From positions 14,819-59,757 of the forward strand of contig JAPLDA010000086.1 of the NCBI GenBank assembly GCA_026391945.1: 44,939 nucleotides of DNA, given 5' to 3'. Made by a program: the position numbers and the translations under genes. Positions 7,689 through 16,323 of this stretch are shown piece after piece; the first letter of the stretch is position 1; every line of letters begins with the position of its first letter. The stretch is from Bacteroidota bacterium (GTDB lineage Bacteria; Bacteroidota; Bacteroidia; AKYH767-A; 2013-40CM-41-45). The notes under the pieces are model-generated. The model ran no database searches, was not told where the DNA came from, and saw only the letters and a program-made list of their open reading frames with translations.

Positions 7689-8519
7689 ATGAGTAAAAAA
7701 ATTGGAAAAACGTTCGTTTTTCTGTGTACTTTATTTGTTTTTACGACAGGCTGCAGCCATTACGGCAAGATGGTGAAGAGCACCAACATGGATGCTAAAC
7801 TGGATTATGCCATTGACCTGTACAACAAGAAACAATACTACAAAGCATTGCCGTTGTTTGAAGAACTGGTGACTGTTTTCCGCGGTACTAAAAAGGCTGA
7901 AAAGACGTATTACTATTACTCTTATACCAATTACAAGCTGGAGGATTACGAGACTGCCGCTTACGATTTCGAGAATTTCGCCCGCACATTTCCAAACAGC
8001 GAATTTGCTGAAGAGTGCGCTTTCATGCATGCTTACTGTTACTACCAGGATTCACCGGAATTTTCACTCGATCAGACGAGTACGATCAAGGCGATGAATG
8101 AGCTTCAGTTGTTTGCTGACCGTTTCCCTCAGAGTTCCAAAGTGGAACAGTGCAATACGGTGATTGATCAGCTTCGCCTGAAACTCGAAAACAAAGCATT
8201 CGAAAATGCAAAGTTGTATTTTCACATGGATGATTTTAAAGCTGCTGTGACTTCTTTCAGGAACATCCTTCATGATTATCCTTCCGGAAAATTCCGTGAA
8301 GAATCATCTTTCATGATCATTCGTTCGTGGTACCAGCTTGCTGAAAACAGTATTGAAACGAAAAAGGCCGAGCGCTACAGTGAATCACTGAAAGCATACG
8401 GTGAGTTCATCGCCAATTTCCCCGCCAGCAAACTGAGAAAAGATGCTGATGATCTCTCCTCGAAGGCTCACAAACGATTGGATAAAATAAATGCAACAGA
8501 AGTAACTTTAAAAAACTAA
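7689..8519 (+). CDS. bamD: Outer-membrane assembly lipoprotein BamD
   Basis: A 276-residue lipoprotein of the BAM complex, which inserts beta-barrel proteins into the outer membrane. The N-terminus is a signal peptide ending in a lipobox (VFTTGC, Cys22), so the mature protein is anchored by lipid. The rest is a chain of TPR-like helical hairpins: LDYAIDLYNKKQYYKALPLF, YETAAYDFENFARTFPNS, and later FKAAVTSFRNILHDYPSGKF. Length and repeat pattern fit the Bacteroidota BamD/YfiO family. Only twelve bases separate it from rpoZ, and the order bamD, rpoZ, coaBC is one I know from other Bacteroidota. Confidence is high. Confidence 0.92.
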   Translation: MSKKIGKTFVFLCTLFVFTTGCSHYGKMVKSTNMDAKLDYAIDLYNKKQYYKALPLFEELVTVFRGTKKAEKTYYYYSYTNYKLEDYETAAYDFENFARTFPNSEFAEECAFMHAYCYYQDSPEFSLDQTSTIKAMNELQLFADRFPQSSKVEQCNTVIDQLRLKLENKAFENAKLYFHMDDFKAAVTSFRNILHDYPSGKFREESSFMIIRSWYQLAENSIETKKAERYSESLKAYGEFIANFPASKLRKDADDLSSKAHKRLDKINATEVTLKN

Positions 8520-8531
8520 ATAAGCCCTATC

Positions 8532-8852
8532 ATGAATTACAAATCAGATGTATTGACAACGGTAACGCGTAACACCTTATCTTTTGAGAAAGGCACGAAT
8601 AACATTTATGAATCGTTGGTGGTTATTTCCAAACGGGCGAACCAGATTTCTGCTGAAATGAAAGAAGAACTGAACGGGAAACTTTCGGAATTCAACCAGC
8701 AGTCTGATAACCTCGAAGAGATTTTCGAAAACCGTGAGCAGATCGAGATTTCAAAATACTACGAACGTCTTCCTAAACCGACCCTGATTGCGCTCCAGGA
8801 ATATGCTGAGGATAAAATATATTACAGGAATCCTGCAAACGAAACATTGTAA
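8532..8852 (+). CDS. rpoZ: RNA polymerase omega subunit (RpoZ/Rpb6 family)
   Basis: A 106-residue cytosolic protein. Its core, TNNIYESLVVISKRANQISAEMK, is the Bacteroidota form of the omega/Rpb6 helix pair that clamps the beta' C-terminus and helps RNA polymerase assemble. The remainder is charged, including an acidic EEIFENREQIE stretch. The family is divergent from E. coli omega, so the call rests on this core and on the bamD-rpoZ-coaBC gene order. It is co-transcribed with bamD (twelve-base gap), and a strong intrinsic terminator follows at 8886. Confidence 0.8.
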   Translation: MNYKSDVLTTVTRNTLSFEKGTNNIYESLVVISKRANQISAEMKEELNGKLSEFNQQSDNLEEIFENREQIEISKYYERLPKPTLIALQEYAEDKIYYRNPANETL

Positions 8853-8885
8853 CCAGGTTCATTGAATAATGAATGACTTTGAAAG

Positions 8886-8918
8886 GAGACTGTCCGGTAA
8901 ACTGGCGGTCTCTTTTTT
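8886..8918 (+). terminator. Intrinsic terminator of bamD-rpoZ
   Basis: The arm GAGACTGTC pairs with the arm ending GGTCTC (8886-8912, two G-U pairs and one inner mismatch, loop of about four bases) and is followed directly by six T. It ends the bamD-rpoZ unit before the coaBC promoter. Confidence 0.8.
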
Positions 8919-8962
8919 GTTTACAATCAAAGCCGGGAATTTCATTACAACCATGCGATTTG

Positions 8963-8970
8963 TATCTTTG
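8963..8970 (+). promoter_or_regulatory. -7 promoter box of coaBC
   Basis: TATCTTTG, an exact TAnnTTTG match, lies 27 bases before the coaBC ATG and just after the rpoZ terminator. No good -33 TTTG is visible at 19-21 bases upstream. Confidence 0.6.
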
Positions 8971-8997
8971 TCAACCAATCCATTTTCAACCAGGTAA

Positions 8998-10200
8998 ATG
9001 CTGAAAGGAAAAAAAATTCTTCTTGGAGTAACCGGTGGCATAGCTGCTTACAAAGCGGCTTTCCTGGTTCGCTTGTTTGTGAAAGAAGAAGCTGAAGTAA
9101 AAGTGGTGATGACCAACTCTGCCAAAGAATTCATCACGCCGTTGACACTTTCTGTACTTTCTAAAAATCCCGTTCAATATGATTTTTCAGTGCCGGGATC
9201 GGGGGAGTGGAATAACCACGTTGAATTGGGAATGTGGGCTGATGTGATGCTCATTGCCCCGGCCACAGCCGATACCATGGCGAAGATGGCACATGGGATT
9301 TGTGATAATCTCCTGCTCGCTGTTTATCTTTCTGCAAAATGCCCGGTGTATGTTGCTCCCGCCATGGATCGCGACATGCTGAAACATCCTTCCACACAGC
9401 AAAATATGAAGCAGCTTGTTTCGTTTGGAAACAAAATCATCAGCCCTTCTTATGGCGAACTGGCAAGCGGGTTGATTGGCGAAGGAAGAATGGAAGAACC
9501 CGAAACTATTTTTGAAACCATCCAAAAACATTTCTCTGCGAAACTTCCGCTGAGTAAAAAAAAAATTCTCGTAACGGCGGGGCCAACCTATGAAAAAATT
9601 GATGCCGTCAGGTTTATCGGCAACCACTCATCCGGAAAAATGGGATTTGCCATTGCTGAAGAACTTGCCTCACAGGGAGCTGATGTGATTCTTGTGACTG
9701 GCCCGTCATCATTGACAATTCAAAACAATTCAATTCTTCGCAGGAATGTGGAAAGTGCTGATGAGATGTACAGGGAATGCATGAAGCACTTTGATGAGGT
9801 GGATGGACTGGTGATGTCAGCCGCCGTTGCGGATTATAAACCGGAAAAAACTCATTCGGGAAAAATAAAGAAGCACGATCAGGAATTACAAGTGAAGCTG
9901 GTTCAAACAAAAGACATCTTATCGGAATTGGGTAAGAAAAAAAAGAAGAACCAGTTTTTAGTGGGCTTCGCTCTTGAAACAGACAATGAGGTTGCCAATG
10001 CAAAAGAAAAAATCAAATCAAAAAACCTCGACCTGGTTGTTCTGAATTCGTTGAAGGATACAGGCGCAGGTTTTGAAAAGGATACGAATAAGATTACCAT
10101 CATCGACAGGAACTTCATCAGTACGGAATATTCACTGAAATCAAAAATGGAAGTTGCCAAAGATATTGTGGCTGCCATGGTTTCTCGGATGAAAAAATAA
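8998..10200 (+). CDS. coaBC: Bifunctional phosphopantothenoylcysteine decarboxylase / phosphopantothenate-cysteine ligase
   Basis: A 400-residue bifunctional enzyme for two steps of coenzyme A synthesis: CoaB ligates cysteine to 4'-phosphopantothenate, and CoaC decarboxylates the product with FMN. The N-terminal CoaC flavoprotein domain has GGIAAYKA (13-20), the catalytic His in NNHVELG (His74) and PAMDRDM (121-127, PAMNxxM in many homologues). The C-terminal CoaB domain begins near residue 180 with TAGPTYEKID and NHSSGKMG and later has AAVADYKPE. At residue 158, where E. coli Dfp has the reductive cysteine (ACG), this protein has Ser (ASGLIGEGRM). I recall the same Ser in other Bacteroidota, so this is probably a lineage trait rather than damage. 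The PorD-like gene follows after 27 bases. Confidence 0.94.
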   Translation: MLKGKKILLGVTGGIAAYKAAFLVRLFVKEEAEVKVVMTNSAKEFITPLTLSVLSKNPVQYDFSVPGSGEWNNHVELGMWADVMLIAPATADTMAKMAHGICDNLLLAVYLSAKCPVYVAPAMDRDMLKHPSTQQNMKQLVSFGNKIISPSYGELASGLIGEGRMEEPETIFETIQKHFSAKLPLSKKKILVTAGPTYEKIDAVRFIGNHSSGKMGFAIAEELASQGADVILVTGPSSLTIQNNSILRRNVESADEMYRECMKHFDEVDGLVMSAAVADYKPEKTHSGKIKKHDQELQVKLVQTKDILSELGKKKKKNQFLVGFALETDNEVANAKEKIKSKNLDLVVLNSLKDTGAGFEKDTNKITIIDRNFISTEYSLKSKMEVAKDIVAAMVSRMKK

Positions 10201-10227
10201 ATTTACACAAACAGCTCAGCATCGACC

Positions 10228-11130
10228 ATGTTTAAAAAAATAGTTGCATTTATCTTTCTTGGATCGCTGGTTTTAACAGCTTCAGCGCAGGAACTCAATT
10301 GTTCCGTTACGGTGATGACCCCTACGATCCAGGCCAGCGACAAGAGTATTTATGAAACACTACAGACGTCGATACGCGAATTTCTGAACAACAGGAAGTG
10401 GACACAGGATCAGTTTCTCAACCAGGAGCGTATTGATTGCAGCATCCAGATCAACATAAAGAACAGGATTTCCACCGATGAATTTGATGCGACGATTCAG
10501 ATAACTTCCGGTAGACCGGTTTATAAAACGTCATACAAAACTCCTGTCATGAATATTCTTGATAAGGATTTTACGTTTAAATATGTGCAGGACCAGGTTC
10601 TTGAATTTGATGAGTCAGCCATCAACTCCAACCTCACCGCGGTGATTGCATTTTATGCCAACCTCGTCGTCGGTTTTGATTACGAATCTTTTTCTCCTGA
10701 CGGAGGATCGGCTTGTTTCGCAAAGGCACAAACGATTGTCAATGCTGCGCAAAGCATACCGGATAAGGGCTGGAAGGCCTTCGAGAGTTCACAGAACAGG
10801 TACTGGCTCATCGAAAACCTGCTGAATGTTTCCTTCAGACCGTTCCGTTCTTCATTTTACAAATACCACCGCCTCGGTTTCGACATTATGGAAGAAAAAA
10901 TCAGCGACGGAAGATCGGCCGTATTGGAAAGCATCAAGGAATTAAAAAAAGTATACCAGGATAAACCCGGATCCTACCTGATGCAGACATTTTTTGATGT
11001 GAAAGCGGATGAAGTAGTCAATCTTTTTTCTGCCGCTACTCCTGACGAAAAAAGCCAGGTTGTACAGGTGCTGAACCTAATTGATCCGGCTCATTCGAAT
11101 AAGTACAATGCGATCACAGGCGGACAATAA
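10228..11130 (+). CDS. porD: DUF4835 exported protein (PorD-like, T9SS-associated)
   Basis: A 300-residue protein with a clear signal peptide (FKKIVAFIFLGSLVLTASAQ) and the layout of DUF4835: ELNCSVTV right after the cleavage site, IYETLQTSIREFLNNRKWT, ERIDCSIQINI, then FYANLVVGFDYESFSPDGG. Some annotations call this family type IX secretion protein PorD. Its position directly behind coaBC and upstream of recN is what I expect in this phylum. The presence of T9SS cargo genes in the same window fits. The family is firm; a direct secretion role is from family knowledge only. Its stop codon abuts, without a spare base, the stop of the convergent MORN-like gene. Confidence 0.8.
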   Translation: MFKKIVAFIFLGSLVLTASAQELNCSVTVMTPTIQASDKSIYETLQTSIREFLNNRKWTQDQFLNQERIDCSIQINIKNRISTDEFDATIQITSGRPVYKTSYKTPVMNILDKDFTFKYVQDQVLEFDESAINSNLTAVIAFYANLVVGFDYESFSPDGGSACFAKAQTIVNAAQSIPDKGWKAFESSQNRYWLIENLLNVSFRPFRSSFYKYHRLGFDIMEEKISDGRSAVLESIKELKKVYQDKPGSYLMQTFFDVKADEVVNLFSAATPDEKSQVVQVLNLIDPAHSNKYNAITGGQ

Positions 11131-11889
11131 CTATTTCTTTACGGGAATTTCTTTCAGAATCAAGCCGTGCCTGTAAATGATTTTTTTTACCAGCAGGGAG
11201 TCATTGTATTCTTTCCATTCTCCTTCTTCATTGTTGACGCGGTAAACACCTTCTTGTTTTAATTTTCCGTTTTCATCAAACACTTTAGCCGGGCCTTCCA
11301 GCGTTCCGTTTTCATAGGTGTATTCCATGGTAGGATTACCATTTTGCCTGTACCACCTCACCAAACCATTACGCTGTCCGTTTTTATAACTTCCTTCTTC
11401 CTGTATTTTGCCATCATCATAGAACATTTTTTTGACGCCATTGAGAACATCGCCTTTGTAGTTCTCCAAAAGCTTTAACCGCCCTCCGAAATTGGCGTAT
11501 GTACTGCGCTGCCCGTTCTTCTTGTCATCAAGGTAAGTTTCATCGGATGTGATGTTACCGGTAGCATTAAAAGTGACAGAAGCCCCGTTCAATTTTCCTT
11601 CTTTGTATTCGATGAGTTTCGACATCACTCCATTCGCATCGAGATACTCCCGCCATACTCCGTCCTTTTTTCCATTCAGCATAAATCCCTGTTCTTTCAA
11701 AACTCCTTTTGAATTATGAATCAGCCGGTATTCCCGTCCAGGGTTGAGCGGATCGACGGTCACAATAGTATCGGCCAGGCTTTCAGCTTTGGTTTCGGAC
11801 TTTTTAACCGGCTGGATGGGCGCTTGTTTTTGTGAATAACAAAACCAGGGAACAAGGCAGGCCAGGAGCAGAATTATTTTTCTCATCAT
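11131..11889 (-). CDS. Exported MORN-variant repeat protein (YwqK-like)
   Basis: From the ATG at 11889 the protein has 252 residues. A signal peptide (RKIILLLACLVPWFCYSQ) is followed by at least six degenerate repeats of the form 'G...E.Y..GK.NG....Y...G', for example GKKDGVWREYLDANG, YKEGKLNGASVTFNATG, YKNGQRNGLVRWYRQNG and YENGTLEGPAKVFDENG. These are MORN-variant repeats as in YwqK-type proteins, whose 'antitoxin' label is doubtful. Here the protein is exported, so a periplasmic or surface role is more likely. The ORF extends a further 76 codons upstream, but that part overlaps the divergent GNAT gene and lacks repeats, so I exclude it. The function is unknown. Confidence 0.8.
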   Translation of the reverse strand: MMRKIILLLACLVPWFCYSQKQAPIQPVKKSETKAESLADTIVTVDPLNPGREYRLIHNSKGVLKEQGFMLNGKKDGVWREYLDANGVMSKLIEYKEGKLNGASVTFNATGNITSDETYLDDKKNGQRSTYANFGGRLKLLENYKGDVLNGVKKMFYDDGKIQEEGSYKNGQRNGLVRWYRQNGNPTMEYTYENGTLEGPAKVFDENGKLKQEGVYRVNNEEGEWKEYNDSLLVKKIIYRHGLILKEIPVKK

Positions 11890-11912
11890 TTGAATGGTTT
11901 GTAATTGTTTGG

Positions 11913-11920
11913 CAAAAATA
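11913..11920 (-). promoter_or_regulatory. -7 promoter box of the MORN-like gene
   Basis: The minus strand reads TATTTTTG, an exact TAnnTTTG match, 23 bases before the ATG at 11889. It supports the short start, because the 76-codon extension would begin upstream of this promoter. Confidence 0.45.
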
Positions 11921-11978
11921 GGTTCTTTACCGAATATTGATGCGTACATCCTGTACCGGAATTTTTCATTGACTTTAT

Positions 11979-12512
11979 ATGAACGGAAAGGTAGAAATAA
12001 AAAATGCAACGCCCGGAGATGCTCCCTCAGTCGCTGAAATCGGCCGCCTGACTTTTTATGAAACATGGAGACCGGTGAATACGGAAGAGGATATGCAGTT
12101 GTATCTTGAATCGTCATTCAATGAAAAACAAATGCTGGCTGAAATTACGGATCAGTCTGCCAACACTTTTTTGCTGGCTGTTCTCGGGGATGAACCCATC
12201 GGCTACGTGAAAATGAGAAGAGACAGAACCTATGACGAATTCAAAAATGAAAAGTCCATAGAGATTGAACGGATCTATGTGAAAAAGAAATTCCAGGATC
12301 AGAAAATCGGCAAACTCCTGATGGATCATTGCATCGAACTGGCTAAATCAGAAAACAGCGTTTGGATATGGCTCGGAGTGAACAATGAAAATGTGAAAGC
12401 CATCGAATTTTATAAGAAGTATGGTTTTGAAATCTTTGGGACAAAAAAATTTATTCTTGGAACGGCCGTTGACGAAGACTTCCTGATGAAACTGAATATT
12501 GAAAATGTGTAG
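11979..12512 (+). CDS. GNAT-family N-acetyltransferase
   Basis: A 177-residue cytosolic acetyl-CoA-dependent acyltransferase. The GNAT motif A is visible as IERIYVKKKFQDQKIGKLLM, with the Q-x2-x-G-K pyrophosphate loop. Motif B follows (VWIWLGVNNENVKAIEFYKKYGFEIFG), with the NxxAIxFYxKxGF signature. The N-terminus (NATPGDAPSVAEIGRLTFYETW) resembles PaiA-like or RimI-like family members. The substrate is unknown. The gene is divergent from the MORN-like gene, with 89 bases between starts, and recN follows 93 bases after its stop. It probably shares neither function nor operon with its neighbours. Confidence 0.85.
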   Translation: MNGKVEIKNATPGDAPSVAEIGRLTFYETWRPVNTEEDMQLYLESSFNEKQMLAEITDQSANTFLLAVLGDEPIGYVKMRRDRTYDEFKNEKSIEIERIYVKKKFQDQKIGKLLMDHCIELAKSENSVWIWLGVNNENVKAIEFYKKYGFEIFGTKKFILGTAVDEDFLMKLNIENV

Positions 12513-12605
12513 ATTTGCAGACGTATGGATTTGAAAACAGGATTATGAAAATAATGCTAAACCTTTTCGATAATTGTTTAACCGATTTTCTAACTTTAAA
12601 ATAAA

Positions 12606-14267
12606 ATGATTCAAAAACTTTTCATTCAGAATTACGCCCTGATCGATCACCTTGAGTTGGAGTTCGACCAGGGCTTGAATATGATTACCGGTGAAACAGG
12701 AGCCGGCAAATCCATTTTGCTTGGAGCGTTAGCCTTGATACTTGGCAACCGTGCCGATACATCTTCGCTGCTCGATAAAACCAAGAAGTGCATCATCGAA
12801 GGGCAATTCAAGGCAGATAAAAAAAAGCTGAAACATTTTTTTGAATCGTACGAACTTGATTTTGAAAATCCGCTGGTGATCCGGAGAGAAATCAGCGTGG
12901 AAGGGAAGTCCAGGTCGTTTATCAACGATACACCGGTCACACTGGGCCAATTGAAAGAACTCGGATTGCTTTTGGTGGATGTTCATTCGCAGCATGAAAC
13001 ACTGTTGCTGAACCAAAGTATTTTCCAGTTGTCGGTGGTGGATGCCTTTGCAAAACACGAGGACCTGCTGTCGGAATACAGAAACCGTTTTCATACGCTT
13101 CAGAAGTTGAAGGCTGAACTTGGACAATTGGTTGAAGTGGAAAAAAAGTCAAAAGCAGATCTTGATTACTATCGTTTTCTTTTTGATGAGCTGGAAGGAG
13201 CAAAACTGGTTCCGGGTGAACCCGAGAAACTGGAAGATGAACTGCAGTCGTTAACGCATGCGGAGGAAATAAAATCGACGCTGGCCACTGTACTGGCTTC
13301 TTTGTCAAATGGCGACGAAAATTTGCTCAGTCGCGTCGGCCAGTTGCAAAATTCTGTCAATGCCATCGCCCGCTTTCATTCCGGGCTTGATGAAATTGTA
13401 TCGAGGATAAAAAGTCTGCATATTGAACTGAAAGACATCGGAAGCGAAATGGATGCGATCAGTGATGGAGTTGTATATGATCCCGATCTCATTGCGGCGA
13501 TACAGGAGCGGCTGAATACGGTGTACCAGTTGCAACAGAAACACCGTGTCGGAAGGGTGGAGGAGTTACTTCTGCTCAAGGATGAGTTCGAAGGAAAACT
13601 GGCTGCTATCAATTCTCTTGATGAACGGATTTTAAGTTTGACGAAAGAGGTGGAGGACTTGCAAAAACAAATCATCGCTTCTGCCCAACTGGTTTCTGCA
13701 AACAGGAACAAGGTGATTCCTCACATTGAAAAAGAAATCGGGAAATTGCTGAAAGAAGTGAGTCTGGAAAATGCTGTTTTTAAAATTGAAAACAATGTGC
13801 TTCCCGAAGATAAATTCAATGCCAATGGAATCGACCAGGTTCGTTTTCTTTTCTCGGCAAACAAAGGCGTGGCCTGTGCCGACATCAGCAAAGTGGCCTC
13901 CGGTGGCGAGTTAAGCCGGTTGATGTTATGCATCAAAGCTTCTGTTGCGAAATTAATTTTCTTACCCACCATCATTTTTGATGAAATCGATACCGGGATT
14001 TCAGGGGAAACTGCCGTCAGTGTGGGAAAGGTGCTGAAAGAATTGTCGGGACGACATCAGCTCATTGCCATCACACACCTTCCGCAAATAGCAGGCAGGG
14101 GAGAGTCGCATTATTTTGTTTACAAGGAAATAACCGGGAAGAAAACATTCACCAAGGTGCGCAAACTCAACGCTGACGAGCGGATTGTTGAAATCGCAAA
14201 AATGCTCAGCGGTGAAAAACCTTCTGCCATCGCCATGGAGAATGCAAAAGAACTGCTGAAGAATTGA
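12606..14267 (+). CDS. recN: DNA repair protein RecN (SMC-like ATPase)
   Basis: A 553-residue SMC-like ATPase that holds DNA ends together in double-strand-break repair. The N-terminal head has Walker A GETGAGKS (29-36). A central coiled coil follows (charged heptads about 150-380, e.g. LEDELQSLTHAEEIKSTL). The C-terminal head holds the ABC signature SGGELSRLML (432-441) and Walker B IIFDEIDTGISG (Asp459, Glu460), then the switch His in ITHLPQIAG. Length is normal for RecN and too short for SMC. A degenerate -7 box (TAACTTTA) lies about 10 bases before the start. I see no LexA-type operator, but the motif in this phylum is not known to me. Confidence 0.95.
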   Translation: MIQKLFIQNYALIDHLELEFDQGLNMITGETGAGKSILLGALALILGNRADTSSLLDKTKKCIIEGQFKADKKKLKHFFESYELDFENPLVIRREISVEGKSRSFINDTPVTLGQLKELGLLLVDVHSQHETLLLNQSIFQLSVVDAFAKHEDLLSEYRNRFHTLQKLKAELGQLVEVEKKSKADLDYYRFLFDELEGAKLVPGEPEKLEDELQSLTHAEEIKSTLATVLASLSNGDENLLSRVGQLQNSVNAIARFHSGLDEIVSRIKSLHIELKDIGSEMDAISDGVVYDPDLIAAIQERLNTVYQLQQKHRVGRVEELLLLKDEFEGKLAAINSLDERILSLTKEVEDLQKQIIASAQLVSANRNKVIPHIEKEIGKLLKEVSLENAVFKIENNVLPEDKFNANGIDQVRFLFSANKGVACADISKVASGGELSRLMLCIKASVAKLIFLPTIIFDEIDTGISGETAVSVGKVLKELSGRHQLIAITHLPQIAGRGESHYFVYKEITGKKTFTKVRKLNADERIVEIAKMLSGEKPSAIAMENAKELLKN

Positions 14268-14368
14268 TTTCAATACCTTGCCTTAGACCTGTATAATTAT
14301 CCGAAAAGTTGATTTGATTTTTCTGTTTTCTTTTTTGAAACTTCAGGTGGTAATTAATTCTTGTAGTT

Positions 14369-16216
14369 ATGAAATGGAACCTGTCGCTTGTGGTTTGTTT
14401 ACTGTCTTTAATTTCTTCCGCTTTTTCAAAGGAGAATGTCAACCAGGCTACTAAACACTCTGTAGCCCGGGTTCAGGCCAATTGTTCTCCATCTACGGCA
14501 ATGACAGACCTGGATATTGGAAACGTGAGGGCAAGAATTCTGATGAACGGTGACATGTGGTGGGATATGGTAGGTAGTTCAAAGTATGAGGTTCCAAAGG
14601 GATCAGGAAAGTATTCCTTGTTTGCTGGGGCTTTATGGATGGGGGGGAAAGATATGGGAGGAAATCTTCCCATGGCAGCCCAGACTTACCGACAATCAGG
14701 AAGCGATTTTTGGCCGGGACCTTTGGATACGATCATAGGAACAACTACTGCAGCTACCTGTAACCAATATAACCAGCACTGGAAAGTTACGCGAACAGAG
14801 GTTTCAAATTTCATCTCCAACGGAACAGTTACACCAGTCATTCAGAATTGGCCTGGCAATGGAAATGCTGCTAACAATGAAGCGCATTTTCTCGCCCCGT
14901 TTGTAGATGTCAATGCCGATGGGATTTACAATCCAGCCAATGGTGATTATCCTGCTTTCGATTTTTCTGCCGGTGGATGTGCACATTGCAATTCCTCTTT
15001 GCATGGTGACCAGGCAATCTGGTGGGTGTTTAATGATGCCGGGAATATTCACACCGAAACAGGTGGGGCATCGCTTGGTATCGAAATCCAGGCGCAGGCT
15101 TTCGCTTTTAATTCCGGTATTACAAATCTCGACAACGCAACTTTTTATGAATATAAAATTATTAACCGCTCCTCTCTAACAAAAACAGAATTCTTTTTTG
15201 GACAATGGGTGGATCCTGATCTTGGAAATTACCTCGACGATTACGTTGGTTGCGATGTGGAAAGAGGAATGGGTTACTGTTACAACGGTGATGCCTTCGA
15301 TGATACTTTATCTGGAGGGTATGGCTATAATCCACCGGCAATCGGCGTTGATTTTTTGGAGGGACCAAACGCAGATGTGGGTGATGGTAAAGATAATGAC
15401 CGGGATAGTTGTGTGGATTGCACATGGGTAACTGATTCTCTTGGAAATGTAATCGCGGTTTCGGATGCCGTTCTTCCTGAGCATATCAAAATGTCAAAAT
15501 TTGTTTATTACAACCTTAATGGTTCAACAACTGGAAACCCGGTTACGGTATTGGATTATTATAACTACATGAAAGGGATCTGGAAGGATGGAACTAAAAT
15601 AACCTATGGCGGTGATGGTCATGGTGGAGGTATAGGAGCCACTTCTGATACATGCGATTTTATGCTTCCCGGAGTTTCTGATCCAAAGAATTGGGGTACA
15701 CGCGGAACACCAGAAGCACCCTGGGATGAAGCCATTGCAGGCAATGCTCCCGGCGACAGGAGGTTTCTTCAATCAACAGGACCATTCACACTTTTACCTG
15801 GTTCTGTAAAGTGTGTAACAACGGCAGTAGTTTGGGCGAGAGCAACAAGCGGAGGGCCTTCGGCATCAGTAGCACTTCTTCAACAAGCTGATGATGAAAT
15901 TCAACAGTACTTTAATTCGTGTTTTACAACGTACCCGATTTCAACCAATGATCTTTCTGTTTCAAATGCAATGAAAATTTTCCCAAATCCATTTCATGAT
16001 TTTACAACCATTCAGTTGCCTGCACTTTTAAATAAGCAATTTCCTCTTGAAGTTGTTTTATATGACGTTTTTGGTAAACCAGTTCGTTCTTATCATAAGA
16101 TTGAATCAAATTCTGCTACAATCAACCGGGATGGTCTGAAAAGCGGAATTTACCTCTTTCGTGTTTTCGGTCGGGGAGGAATGATCAAGACAGGGAAATT
16201 GGTGATTATTGATTAA
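14369..16216 (+). CDS. Large exported protein with T9SS type A sorting domain
   Basis: A 615-residue exported protein. A signal peptide (LSLVVCLLSLISSAFSKE) is followed by a conserved-looking core beginning with ARILMNGDMWWDMVGSSKYE and continuing SLFAGALWMGGKDMGG and FWPGPLDT. I know this opening from many uncharacterised Bacteroidota surface proteins. Asp-rich calcium-binding-like stretches occur (DVNADGIYNPANGDYP; GDGKDNDRDSC). The last 80 residues, with IFPNPFHDFTTIQL, VVLYDVFGKPVRSY and LKSGIYLFRVFGRGG, form a type A T9SS sorting domain, so the protein should cross the outer membrane by T9SS and be attached or released. The enzymatic role, if any, is unknown. It stands alone between recN and fabI. 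Confidence 0.88.
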   Translation: MKWNLSLVVCLLSLISSAFSKENVNQATKHSVARVQANCSPSTAMTDLDIGNVRARILMNGDMWWDMVGSSKYEVPKGSGKYSLFAGALWMGGKDMGGNLPMAAQTYRQSGSDFWPGPLDTIIGTTTAATCNQYNQHWKVTRTEVSNFISNGTVTPVIQNWPGNGNAANNEAHFLAPFVDVNADGIYNPANGDYPAFDFSAGGCAHCNSSLHGDQAIWWVFNDAGNIHTETGGASLGIEIQAQAFAFNSGITNLDNATFYEYKIINRSSLTKTEFFFGQWVDPDLGNYLDDYVGCDVERGMGYCYNGDAFDDTLSGGYGYNPPAIGVDFLEGPNADVGDGKDNDRDSCVDCTWVTDSLGNVIAVSDAVLPEHIKMSKFVYYNLNGSTTGNPVTVLDYYNYMKGIWKDGTKITYGGDGHGGGIGATSDTCDFMLPGVSDPKNWGTRGTPEAPWDEAIAGNAPGDRRFLQSTGPFTLLPGSVKCVTTAVVWARATSGGPSASVALLQQADDEIQQYFNSCFTTYPISTNDLSVSNAMKIFPNPFHDFTTIQLPALLNKQFPLEVVLYDVFGKPVRSYHKIESNSATINRDGLKSGIYLFRVFGRGGMIKTGKLVIID

Positions 16217-16323
16217 ATAGTTTTCGTTTAAGGTGGTGATTAATCAGTCTTTAAAACTTTCGTTTCGTAACACGATTTTTTTTCCTTTATTTCGTTTCCG
16301 GAAACCTTAAACTATTAACCTTA

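Noticed and set aside
11890-12117. 76-codon upstream extension of the MORN-like protein
   Set aside because: It overlaps the divergent GNAT gene, precedes a clear signal peptide, and lies upstream of a -7 box at 11913.
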